DNA of 13,512 nucleotides from Acanthamoeba sp. SK_2022b (lineage: Eukaryota; Discosea; Longamoebia; Acanthamoebidae). Position numbers and translations under genes: made by a program. The DNA lies in NCBI GenBank assembly GCA_027943245.1, contig JANDJZ010001052.1, positions 1 through 13,512 of the forward strand, given 5' to 3'. This document shows positions 1 through 8,076 of this stretch, piece after piece. A model generated the notes under the pieces. It was not told the DNA's origin, did no database searches, and saw only the letters and a program-made list of their open reading frames with translations. The stretch's first letter is position 1; every line of letters starts with the position of its first letter.

Positions 1-1407
1 CAGACACAGGGAGCATGTGGAAGTGGAGCTCGCTCACGTTAGCGCTTTCTTTCTTTTTTCTTTTCTTTTCTTTGCTTTTCTTTTTTCTGCTGCGCCCAGA
101 GTTCTCGTTCGAGGAGGAGGGCGGGAAGACGGGCGCCTTCATGTGCGTGAGCTACTACGCCCGCCAGTTCTCTGCCCTACGGTAAACAACAACAAACAAC
201 AACAACAACAACGCGCGCAAACCAATCAGCAGCGCACCGCATCGCACACACGCACCCGCGGCGTCTCACTTGGCGGTTATTGGATGGCAACAGGAAACTG
301 TGCAGCGGCGGTGACAGCGAGTTCATCCAATCGCTGGCGCGCTGCAAGGCCTGGCAGGCCACCGGCGGCAAGTCCGGCTCTGCTTTCGCCCGCACCCTTG
401 GTACACACTCGCCCACCAAATGGCCATTTGTTGTAATTGAATTTAAATCATTTTTAGAACATATATATATATATATTAATGAATTATAATTCTAATTCTA
501 ATTTTTATTTTAATGCATGGTTGCAGATGGTCGGTACGTGCTGAAGGGGATCAGCGACACGGAGCTGCGGTCGTTCCTGTCGTTCGGGCCCTCCTACTTT
601 GAGTACATCCACCGCTCCTACTTCTTCAAGGTCCGCCTCCCTCCCTCCCCCCCTTCCCCAACCCTCCCCCGTTCCCCCCCCCCTCTTTGCGAGCCAAAGC
701 TGATGAGTCGACGTTGGCCTTGGCTGAACGTGCAGATCCCTACAACGCTGGCCAAGATCGTGGGACTGTTCAGCATCCAATGGCGCAGCGCGACGGGTCG
801 GGCCTTCAAGCAGGACCTCGTCGTCATGGAGAACCTCTTCTACGCGCGCAACATCGAGAAGGTCGGAGGCCGCCCCCGCCGCCGCTTTCCTATGCTCCCC
901 CCCCCTCCGACTCCTCACCGCCATCTCCCCCCCCCCACATCTGTCTTGGCTGCAGACCTTTGACTTGAAGGGATCGCTGCGCGGGCGCTACGTCGAGGTC
1001 ATCGACCCGCAGGCCAACGACCAAGTCCTCCTCGACGAGAACCTCCTCGAATGTACGCCCTTGGCACATAGCCCTCACTCTCTCTCTCTCTCTCTCTCTT
1101 TGTGTGTGTGTGTGCGTGTGCGTGTGTGTGTGTGTGCGTGCGTGCGTGTGTGTGTGTGTGTGTGTTGACGACTGGGGTTTGGTGGGTGCGTGCCGTGGGC
1201 TGGCACACAGCGTTGTACGCCCAGCCGATGTGCATCAAGGAGGGGGACAAGATCAAGCTCTCAATCGCCGTGTGGAACGACTCGCTCTTCCTCGACTCGC
1301 TCGGGGTCATGGACTACTCCCTGCTCGTGGGCCTCGACAAGGACAAGTCGGAGCTCGTCGTCGGCATCATCGGTACACCACGCACGCACATACACACACA
1401 CACACAC

Positions 1408-1473
<66 letters not shown>

Positions 1474-1915
1474 GCACGTGCTTGCAGCTCTCCCTCTCAC
1501 GACCCCCGCCTCTTGTCAACGTGTGTGCGTGTGCCCGTAGACTACATGCGCAAGTACACGCTGGACAAGCGAATGGAGGAGCTAATCAAGTCATCGGGCC
1601 TCATGGGCGGTAGGGGCAAACTGCCCACAATTTTGCAGCCCGCCCAGTACAAGTCGCGCTTCAGGGACGCCATGTGGCGCTACTTCATCATGGTACACGA
1701 CACGCCACCACACGACTGGAAACACGGCGCGTCGCACGATGATTGATCAATCGATGGGGGGGAATGGACAGGTCCCGGACAAGTACACAATAACGAAGAA
1801 GGTGAGCAGCGAGGGATTGGCGGAGGACGAGGAAGAAGGCGCGGCGGGGGAGGACGTCGGCGCCAACGGCGGCAACGGCAACAGCCCAACGGAGACCACG
1901 GCCAACAGGAAGTGA
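1..1915 (+). CDS. Type III phosphatidylinositol phosphate kinase (Fab1/PIKfyve kinase domain), 3' part
   Basis: The likely reaction is phosphorylation of PI3P at the 5 position to give PI(3,5)P2 on endosome and vacuole membranes. Exons: 2-37 (gene runs off the left edge), 102-181, 294-400, 527-630, 736-861, 956-1052, 1211-1372, 1541-1692 and 1772-1915, about 335 visible residues. The 102-1915 exons sum to 972 nt, in phase throughout. Type III (Fab1) hallmarks in order are FSALRKLC, CKAWQATGGKSGSAF (ATP loop), YVLKGI (ATP lysine), VVMENLFY, DLKGSLRGR at 962-988 (catalytic loop), MDYSLLVG at 1309-1332 (metal-binding Asp) and a GGRGKLPTI activation-loop segment. After VPDKYTITKK comes a short acidic, Gly/Asn-rich tail. 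FYVE and chaperonin-like domains, if present, lie upstream of the window. Introns 6 and 7 carry long dinucleotide repeats. The exact start of exon 2 (100 or 102) is the least certain boundary; 102 keeps phase. Confidence 0.93.
1077..1165. repeat. (TC)n followed by (TG/CG)n microsatellite in intron 6 of the PIP kinase
   Basis: A pure TC tract (1077-1099) runs directly into a TG tract with CG interruptions (1100-1165). It starts about 25 nt after the donor at 1053. Its in-frame translations give only Cys/Val runs and are not coding. Confidence 0.95.
1387..1472. repeat. (CA)n microsatellite in intron 7 of the PIP kinase
   Basis: About 85 bp of nearly pure CA repeat begins some 14 nt after the donor at 1373 and ends about 70 nt before the acceptor at 1540. 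It is CA on the coding strand, the reverse of intron 6. Confidence 0.95.
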
Positions 1916-2146
1916 AGGCGGGAGCAGTCCGGGGAGGGAGGGGAGCAGGCCACCATTATTTTTTTATTTATGCGACCCCCACCACTTGTGTAATTGGTTG
2001 GTGCAGCGGCCTTGTATAAACACAATTACAACACAACGCCTCAACAGAGCGGCCCCGCAACAGGTTTGACCGACCTTCTCGAGGAAACCCTGCACCTGTG
2101 GAGGTTGAACAATCTTACAGAGCTGCAGTTGTGACGCAAAACAATC

Positions 2147-2151
2147 AAAAA
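2147..2151 (-). terminator. T5 run, possible Pol III terminator of the tRNA-like element
   Basis: Minus-strand TTTTT lies 20 nt after the end of the 5'-half-like piece. Pol III stops at runs of four or more T. The call depends on the tRNA-like element being transcribed. Confidence 0.3.
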
Positions 2152-2170
2152 CAGGGAGGAGATCGTGGCA

Positions 2171-2276
2171 GAGAACCGATGATGTGATACCAACTACACC
2201 ACAGAGTGTGGACCGCAGCTCTAACGCCCAGCCCACACACCGCTCGGAATCGAACCGAGGACCTTCAACATGCTAA
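2171..2276 (-). ncRNA. tRNA-like element with T arm upstream of D arm (possible permuted tRNA or tRNA relic)
   Basis: Read on the minus strand, 2276-2235 resembles a tRNA 3' half: loop TTAGCAT, GTTGA (2269-2265), variable loop AGGTC, T arm CTCGG-TTCGATT-CCGAG (2259-2243, all five pairs), acceptor strand CGGTGTG (2242-2236). After 26 nt comes a 5'-half-like piece: CACTCTG (2208-2202), TG, then a canonical D arm GTGTAGTTGGTATCAC (2199-2184) with A14, G18, G19 and A21 in place, then TCATC (2182-2178). The two acceptor strands pair at 6 of 7 positions (one G-U, one T-T mismatch) and the anticodon stem at 4 of 5. A T5 run follows at 2151-2147. No D arm lies upstream of the T arm and no T arm lies downstream of the D arm, so it is not an ordinary tRNA. 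The mismatches make a degenerate relic as likely as a working permuted gene. Confidence 0.35.
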
Positions 2277-2397
2277 GCCAACTCGAAGTATTCCCATGGC
2301 GCTATTGCTCCTCCCGCATTGGACGGCTTCATTTCACTCAAACGGGCAAGTTTTAAGCGTTCGAGGAAATCCATCCTTGTTGTAGAAAAGAACGAAG

Positions 2398-3335
2398 ATG
2401 GAGATAGAGGACGCCGTAGGTGTGGAGGTCCTTGCTGCCGAGGAGTTTGCCGCCATCGAATTGGCCATGGCGCAAGCCGAAGCCCGCCAGCGCACGACAT
2501 CGCCCGCCAGCTTCTCGCGCTCGCCCGCCCCGACCCTCAACCCTACCTCGGCCCCGCTGCCTGTCGGTCTGCCCGACTACCTCGACCACGACCTCGACAT
2601 CATCTTCGTACGTCGTCTCTTTCTCCATCACCTCCAGCCCAGCGTGCTCACCACAACTCGCAGGTGGGGGACAACCCCGGCCTCACGTCATCGCGCAACC
2701 AGAAGTGGTACGCCCATGGGACCAACCACTTCTGGCCGCTCCTCCACGACTCGGGCTTCCTGCCTGCGCCGCTCACCCACCTCGACGACCACAAGGTGAC
2801 CCAGTACAAGGTCAATAAAAAGGGGCTCTGTGTGCTCCGTTGTTGCTTTTTCGAAGATGGCCGTTTGTGCTCACTCGTCTATCGGTGACATGCAGGTGGG
2901 GCTGACCTGTCTGTGTTCGCGGCCCACTCGCGGCACGGACGAACTGGCTCGGGAGGAGCTGACCGACGGGCTGCGCCTGCTCAAGACCAAGCTCGAGCGC
3001 TATCGGCCCAAGGCCATCTGCTTCAATGGGGTGGGCATCTACGAGTCGGCGGTGACAGGAGGCGCCAAGGCTCGGGTGGGCTACCAGGGCGACAACGTCA
3101 TCGTGCCCGGCGTCAGCGTCTTTGTCATGCCCTCCTCCAGGCAATTTGCTCGCCTTTCTCCTCCTTCAACCTCCCTTCTTTATTCACAGAACGTAGAGGC
3201 TTACCTCTTCCTCCAAATGTTGCGTGTAGTGCGCGGGTGAAGTACTACACGTACGAGCAGAAGGTGAACATTCTACGCGACGTCAAGAAGCACGTCGACG
3301 CCAAACGGGCAAGCTTCCCTCAACAAAGCTCATAA
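2398..3335 (+). CDS. G/T(U)-mismatch DNA glycosylase, TDG/MUG family
   Basis: The family removes thymine or uracil from G mismatches as the first step of base excision repair in the nucleus. Exons: 2398-2607, 2664-2810, 2896-3140 and 3230-3335, giving 235 aa. Motif 1 is VGDNPGL (residues 71-77), with N74 at the position of the catalytic Asn of TDG (GINPG). It is followed by WYAHGTNHFW (85-94), VGLTCLCSRPT, ICFNGVGIYE and motif MPSSSAR (197-203), which shapes the pocket near the flipped base. The N-terminal 55 residues are Ala/Pro/Ser-rich. The length suits a compact TDG core without the long animal tails. The last intron has a GC donor and interrupts the MPSSSAR motif. The ATG at 2398 is the first in frame and gives an N-terminus running into the conserved LPDYL segment. 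The gene converges on the BAR-PH gene with 118 bp between stop codons. Confidence 0.9.
3141..3229 (+). other. GC-AG intron in the DNA glycosylase gene
   Basis: Exon 3 ends CCTCCTCCAG and the intron begins GCAATT. It ends TGTAG before TGCGCGGGTG. Only this junction rebuilds the MPSSSAR motif, with the third Ser codon AG|T split across it. No GT donor nearby gives the right phase, and reading through hits a stop at 3238-3240. Confidence 0.85.
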
Positions 3336-3453
3336 CCAACGCAATCGTGTAGAAGTAGAAAAAGTCGTAGAAGAAGGAGGAGTAACGCTCTACTCTTGCA
3401 AAATATGATGTCCTATACACTTTGGCACGTCGTGCACGCACGCGTGGCGGGCC

Positions 3454-4376
3454 TCACCACGCCTGGTCGCCACCATCAGCGCCTGCGCCGCCATGTCCGT
3501 AGTCCTCGTAGTCGCCAGTCAAGTAGTCCTGTGCGACCACGTCACCCCCGACGATGGCCGACGACGCCGCCGGCGCCGCGTAGTTGAAGAAGTCCTCGTC
3601 CTCGGCGGTCGTGAGCGGCGAGGAGGGCGTGGGCGGCGCCGGCGTGACTTCGTACGACGACGACGGCTTGGCCGGCAGCGGCGGCGGGACGCCCAGGTGC
3701 GGCGCGTACTGCTGCACCTCCTCGGGCGAGAAGGGCGGGTTGGTGTGGGCCTGCATGTCGGCCTTGACCTTGCGCATGGCGATCATCCAGTCGACCATCG
3801 TCTCCTCGTTGGGCGCCTTGAGGAACCAGCGGTCCTTCGACCCCAACGCCGTGATCTCGAAGCAGTTGGCCGACGCCTGCTCGTCTGACGTGAGCTGGAC
3901 CGAGCAGTTACGCAGGTCGATGCTGAACAGCGGGTTCTCCAAGTCCTTCTCGCACGAACAACGCGACACGCACATCACACCACATCACGCAGGTTAGACG
4001 AAGGAGGGGATGGCGGTAGTAGAAGCAGCCAACGGACCTTCTGCGCGGCCTCGTAGTTCTCGAAGCAGTGCAGGAAGGCCGACTGTGTGAGGAGGCACTG
4101 GGCCGGGTGCCAGCGCGACTTCATCACCTTGCCCTGGCGTTGCAGCGTACCTGAGAGAGAGAGAGAGAGAGAGAGAAGGTGAGGGATACAATCGCGAGCC
4201 ATTACGTCAGCGCACGTCAACATACAACACAGATCCGAGAATGGAGAAAGGGAGCTCCATACCAGCTCGGACGACCTTGGCCAGGTCGGTGTCGCGGAAG
4301 GGGTAGTCGATCGCGCCGGTGCCGCCCGGCTGCCTCCAGTGCTCGATGTGGCTCGACAGGCCGGTCTTGTTGCTGA

Positions 4377-4446
<70 letters not shown>

Positions 4447-6049
4447 ATTCGACATCGTCAAGCAAGGTCAGCAGAGAAGGGGGGGGGAGAAGAGGGAGAC
4501 GCACCTGTACTGCTGGAAGTCGGCCTCGGGCATGATTCGGGACATGGACCCGGCCAATTCGTCGACGTCGATCTGCAAGGTGGCGACGCCCCCCCCCCAA
4601 GCAGTGATGAGAAAGTGGTGGTCGAGGGCAAGGAGCGCTGGGCCGGAGAAGAGGTTACCTTGAGCGAGACGAGCTGCTTGGCCCTCCACTTGGCGAGCAG
4701 AAGGAAGGCGTCCTGAATCGTTCGCGCCACCAGCTCGTCCATCTTGATGATCTTCTCCGCTATCTCCAGCATGCGCTTCTTGTACTCGTTGTGCTCGGCC
4801 ACAAGGATGTTGAGCTTGCCTGCCGCGTTTGTAATGTTAAAACAAATGTTAAAGAAATATGGCAAATAAAAAAACTATAAATATAAATAAATGAGTAAAA
4901 TGTGGCAACGACCAGCGTAGGAAAAGGAGGGGGGCGAGGCCTACCTTTGACTCTGAACTCTGTGAACCAAGGATCGACAGTGGTGAGGTTGGGCGTCGTT
5001 TTCTGCAGTGAAAGGACAAGAAAGCGGGTGAGACGTGGCCACGTCAACGCCAATAACGCAAACAACCGCGCAACGCACAGAGCCCCCGACACACGGCCCA
5101 AAGCGCACCATCTCTTGGCAGATCTTTTGATGGGCCAGCATGGCGGCTACGGCTTCCTCTTCGCACTTCTTGAGCTTGGCGCTCGCCTTCTCTATCTTCT
5201 TGCCCATCTGCTTGCCGTGCTTCTTGATGTCCGACTGCAGAGTGTCCAGCTTAGGCAGCGTCTGCTCCTTCAGGTACTTGCTGCACGCCATGCCGTGCAT
5301 CAGCTGTCGTGTGCCCCCCATTTGTACAACACAACATGCGAACCTGAACTGCTCGTGGTAGGACATCACGCTGTTGGAGTACTCCCTCAACGAATCCAAA
5401 CTCTTGGCCAGGTCACCTGCAGATGGCCACCGACACCGCTCAGTCAGCAGCAGCGCCTCATGTGCCCACAGAACGCTGTCGCGCCACACAACACGAGAAA
5501 AGGGGGGAACGAAAAAGGAGAAAGGGGAAGGGGAGAAGGTGGCGCACCAACGCCAGCGTCGTCCTGGAACTGTATGAGAGGCGTGAGCTTCGCGTAGGAC
5601 TTGGCCGAGTTGGCCTCCACCTTCTGCATCTCTGCACGTGTACAAGCCACACGATGAATAATCCCAACAGGAGTTGACTGTCATCAATCAAAAAGCAATG
5701 ATGACCGATCTCGCTGCAGGATGGATGTACGTTTGACCCAGGGGTAGACAGCATCTATGAGCTTCTCCCAGACGACGACGCGCTTCAACAGCAAGTTCGC
5801 CTTCTCATTCTCGTTCTGGAAGCTCGAATCGTAAGGAATGAGCGGCGCAGCAGCCTGCACGGTTGCCATGTCCCTAAACGAAGGCGTAGCGGCCGCGGCG
5901 CTTCCTCGTGGAGAGGTGGGGGTCTGAGGAAGAGGAGAGGAGGGAGCCGTCGCACTTCGTTTGAACATCTTGTTGTTCTGGCGCGTCGATTTGGTAGTGC
6001 GCTCGCCGCTGCCTTGAAGGCTCAAACGCTTCGACTCCGCCTGACTCAT
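3454..6049 (-). CDS. BAR-PH domain protein (membrane curvature and phosphoinositide binding)
   Basis: Ten exons, from the start: 6049-5731, 5631-5548, 5416-5344, 5280-5109, 5002-4945, 4819-4659, 4572-4505, 4372-4263, 4150-4038 and 3948-3454. They sum to 1653 nt, 550 aa. Residues 1-70 are Ser/Pro/Thr-rich and disordered. About 72-290 form helical, charged BAR-like coiled coil (VVVWEKLIDAVYPWVK, KYLKEQTLPKLDTLQ, HGKQMGKKIEKASAKLKKC). About 349-449 form a PH domain: GTLQRQGKVMKSRW, with a K-x2-K-x-R pattern typical of phosphoinositide-binding loops, ends with W440 in the C-terminal helix. The tail has a VPPPLPAKP SH3-ligand-like motif (473-481) and an acidic Tyr/Gly end (DYLTGDYEDYGHGG). BAR-PH pairs occur in ACAP/ASAP, APPL and GRAF proteins; here no ArfGAP, RhoGAP or PTB domain follows. 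The domain call rests on pattern, not a search, so F-BAR-like is possible. Confidence 0.82.
4153..4177. repeat. (GA)n tract forming the polypyrimidine tract before BAR-PH exon 9
   Basis: On the coding (minus) strand this is (TC)n ending directly at the CAG acceptor for the exon starting at 4150. It therefore acts as the polypyrimidine tract. Confidence 0.85.
4380..4445. repeat. (CA)n microsatellite, (GT)n on the coding strand, in a BAR-PH intron
   Basis: A pure CA tract of about 65 bp lies in the intron between exons 7 and 8 of the minus-strand gene. On the coding strand it is (TG)n ending within 8 nt of the acceptor at 4373-4374, so it may serve as part of the tract before the 3' splice site. 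Confidence 0.95.
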
Positions 6050-6190
6050 TTCGCTTGGTATGTATGGAAGCTACTACAGCAGTAGTGTCCGACAAGACGA
6101 ACAATGACAGTCCCTTGCTTGGACTTGCTCAGGAGGGTATTCATCCTCGCGCCCCGCCACGAGCGAGACCAGCCACTGAAGAGAATGGCA

Positions 6191-6224
6191 AATATGAAAC
6201 AGGCGCGCCAAACATGAAACAGGC
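6191..6224. repeat. Short direct repeat, two copies with a 20-bp period
   Basis: AATATGAAACAGGC at 6191-6204 and AACATGAAACAGGC at 6211-6224 differ at one base. They sit 142 bp upstream of the BAR-PH start codon, so they could be promoter elements; function is not shown. Confidence 0.6.
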
Positions 6225-6546
6225 CCTGGACCACAAGTGAAGACCCTCAACAGCCGCCTCAGTGCGCTGGTTCACCGCCCTGCTCCAGGCGTTATCCCAC
6301 ACGCTCCGTCCGACATGTCCCACGATCTCATCATGGGCAGCCATGCTTCTTGTCCACCTGATCTGCAGGAGCAGCTACCGCGAGCCGGGCAGCGCGCAGT
6401 AGCTTTGCAGCTGCCGCTCCTGCTCGCCAGAATCCGGGATATTTTGTGGTGTCTGCTCGCGGAAAAGAAAAGAGAGAAGAGGTGTGAGCCTTACGCGAAG
6501 GCAGGACAGAGAACCGGGAACGTTTCCCGTCAAGGAACGCCTTAGG

Positions 6547-6554
6547 TATATAAA
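6547..6554 (+). promoter_or_regulatory. TATA box of the E2-like gene
   Basis: TATATAAA lies 79 bp before the ATG at 6633. Transcription would be expected about 30 bp downstream, near 6578, leaving a 5' UTR of about 50 nt. It is the only strong TATA box in the window. Confidence 0.7.
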
Positions 6555-6632
6555 CCCCGAGTAGTGAGGGTCTTGTCATTCAAGCTGCAGCAGTAGCAAC
6601 CAGACAGCCATCACAAACACACACTCGCGAGG

Positions 6633-7797
6633 ATGGCCACGATCAACAAGACGGTGCTGAAGGAGTTCCAGGCGACCAACTTCCAGTCGTTCTCCGGTGG
6701 CCAGATCTCCATCAACTTCCCCAACGAGAACGACTTAACCAAGGTCGACGTCGTGCTCAAACCGACTGGTGGGTACTACGAGGGTGGCACCTTCTGCTTC
6801 GCGGTCGACCTGCCCTCCAACTACCCCGAGTCCGTGGCCGCCATCACGTGCAAAACCAAGATCTTCCACCCTAACATCGACTTCTCGGGCCACATTTGCT
6901 TTAACATTCTCAACGGTACACAGTCCTCTCCCTTCGTACACCAAACGCCTTCCTCTCACTAAGCCTGTTTCTCTGTTTATGTGAGCAGATGAGTGGAACC
7001 CCAACGTCAGGCTCATCGACTACGCTCACGCGCTGCTCTGGCTGCTCTACCAGCCCAACCTGAATTCTCGCCTCAACGGGTCAGTGCCCAGCGATGTTCA
7101 CGAGTTTGTGGCGATGGTCAGAAAGTCGCTGCAGGGCAGGACCGTGGCAGGGATCAGCTTCCCCCGGATGATTGCCCCCGAACCGGAGTCGCTCATCGAG
7201 GAGCCTTCCATGAGCGTGGCCCAGCTGGTGGCCATGCACAACGCCCCAAGGCCTCCTCCGCCTCCCCCCTTGGGTTTCCGCATGCGCATTCCCACCACGA
7301 CGACCGCTACCCCCGCTCCTGCACCCACGCCCACTCCGGCTCCCGCTACCCCTGTGCCTCTGGTCACAGTGACCGCTCCACCCGCTCCTCCTCCGCCTCC
7401 TATGCCCACTACGGCGCCCACCACAACGACCGCAACTCCTGACCCCACAATTCCTACCATCGAAGCTCCAGTCACGTTGGCCGCTACGCCAGCTCCTCCC
7501 GAGCCCAGGCCCTCGCCGGTCGCTGTGGATCCCAGGGAAGCCGAGGCTGAGGACGAGGCCGAGGCTGAGGCTGAGGACGAGGTCCGACCCGATGGCGAGA
7601 TGGAGGAGAGCCTACCGCCTCGGGCCGAGCGGCAGGTGCGAGCGCTGAAGCGTTCAAGCGAACGGGCGGCGGCTTCGTCGGTGCCCAGGCTGCGCCAGGC
7701 CGGACTCAACCAAGAGAAGCGAAGCGCCAAGCAGGCCAAGAAGCGCCGGGGCAACCGAAGAGGCAACAAGCGGGGCTCCAAGCCAACTCAGCCCTAG
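6633..7797 (+). CDS. UBC12-like E2 conjugating enzyme with a long disordered tail
   Basis: E2 enzymes carry ubiquitin or a ubiquitin-like protein (NEDD8 for UBC12) on an active-site Cys. Exons are 6633-6915 and 6989-7797, 363 aa. The UBC fold covers about residues 1-150: VVLKPTGGYYEGGTFCF, then the HPN box (79-81), then GHICFNIL with catalytic C89, then DEWNPN and a helical end. It resembles UBC12/UBE2M most, but the usual Pro-Pro after the YP motif is replaced (NYPESVAAI). Residues from about 183 to 280 are Pro/Thr/Ala repeats (PPPPPP, TPAPAPTPTPAP), 279-296 are acidic (EAEAEDEAEAEAEDE) and 339-360 are strongly basic (KKRRGNRRGNKRGSK), probably a nuclear or nucleic-acid-binding signal. Family E2s are usually 150-190 aa. 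The start is supported by the TATA box 79 bp upstream. Which modifier it carries cannot be told from sequence. Confidence 0.85.
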
Positions 7798-8076
7798 GAG
7801 GCAGCCTTAGCGCAAGGCGTCCTCCATCTGCACGAAGCAAACGCATTACTGTCACCTCTTCGCATGTACATAATACCATAAACTCTCCTTGAACAACAGT
7901 TGGCCTCAACAGAGCAGCAAGGGCTCTACACACGCAGAGGGCAATATCCGGCTTTGGTGACGCCGACAGCCGTGCGAAGCTTCGCAGGCCACATAAAAAG
8001 AGGCACCGGTCGTTCGCATGTATCGTCTTCACTTGCCTCTAAGCTTCCCCCAGGCCCCTGCAACTCGGTCCGAACG
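7798..8076 (+). promoter_or_regulatory. E2-to-GNAT gap with TATA-like motif and small upstream ORF
   Basis: This gap holds the 3' UTR of the E2-like gene and the start region of the GNAT gene. A weak TATA-like CATAAAAAG sits at 7992-8000. A 20-codon ORF starts at ATG 8018 and its stop TGA (8078-8080) overlaps the GNAT start codon as ATGA. Whether the upstream ATG is within the mRNA depends on the true transcription start. Confidence 0.35.

Larger units (their letters stand above)
1916..2397. other. Gap between the PIP kinase and the DNA glycosylase
   Basis: No protein gene is supported here. The left part should hold the 3' UTR of the kinase: an A/T run near 1956-1970 and a TATAAA-like motif near 2015, neither a clear poly(A) signal. 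The middle holds the tRNA-like pieces listed separately. The right part must contain the promoter and 5' UTR of the glycosylase; no TATA box stands out. Confidence 0.6.
6050..6632. other. Divergent intergenic region between the BAR-PH and E2-like genes
   Basis: About 580 bp separate the two start codons, the largest gene-free stretch here. A TATA box serves the right-hand gene; no TATA is seen for the left-hand one. It also holds two near-identical 14-mers AAYATGAAACAGGC (6191-6204, 6211-6224) and an imperfect inverted repeat (6365-6376 with 6409-6423). Open frames inside it have no recognisable domain and no splice-linked continuation, so I do not call a gene. Confidence 0.6.

Noticed and set aside
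1102..1613. Open frames through the dinucleotide repeats
   Set aside because: They translate TG/CA repeats into Cys/Val or His/Thr runs. The reading frame of the kinase requires these stretches to be introns.
2235..2330. Ordinary complete tRNA gene on the minus strand ending at the T arm
   Set aside because: Upstream of the T arm there is no D-arm consensus and no strand complementary to the acceptor CGGTGTG. Only the downstream piece provides these.
2814..2820. AATAAA motif as a poly(A) signal for the glycosylase
   Set aside because: It lies in intron 2, and conserved TDG exons continue beyond it. It might allow rare premature ends but is not the gene end.
3493..3997. Plus-strand frames (131 and 137 codons) opposite the BAR-PH last exon
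   Set aside because: They are Arg/Gly/Val-rich antisense shadows; the minus frame carries the PH domain with its conserved Trp.
4941..5687. A single unspliced 248-codon minus-strand gene
   Set aside because: It reads through at least two introns that happen to lack stops. The spliced model gives continuous BAR sequence and stays in phase over ten exons.
6237..6545. 102-codon plus-strand frame in the divergent promoter region
   Set aside because: No family resemblance, no splice-linked extension, and it runs up to the TATA box of the next gene.
7098..7781. Long minus-strand open frame (227 codons) antisense to the E2 tail
   Set aside because: It is Gly/Ala/Ser-rich sequence mirrored from the Pro/Thr and acidic repeats on the other strand. 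GC-rich repetitive codons keep the antisense frame open; it has no domain of its own.
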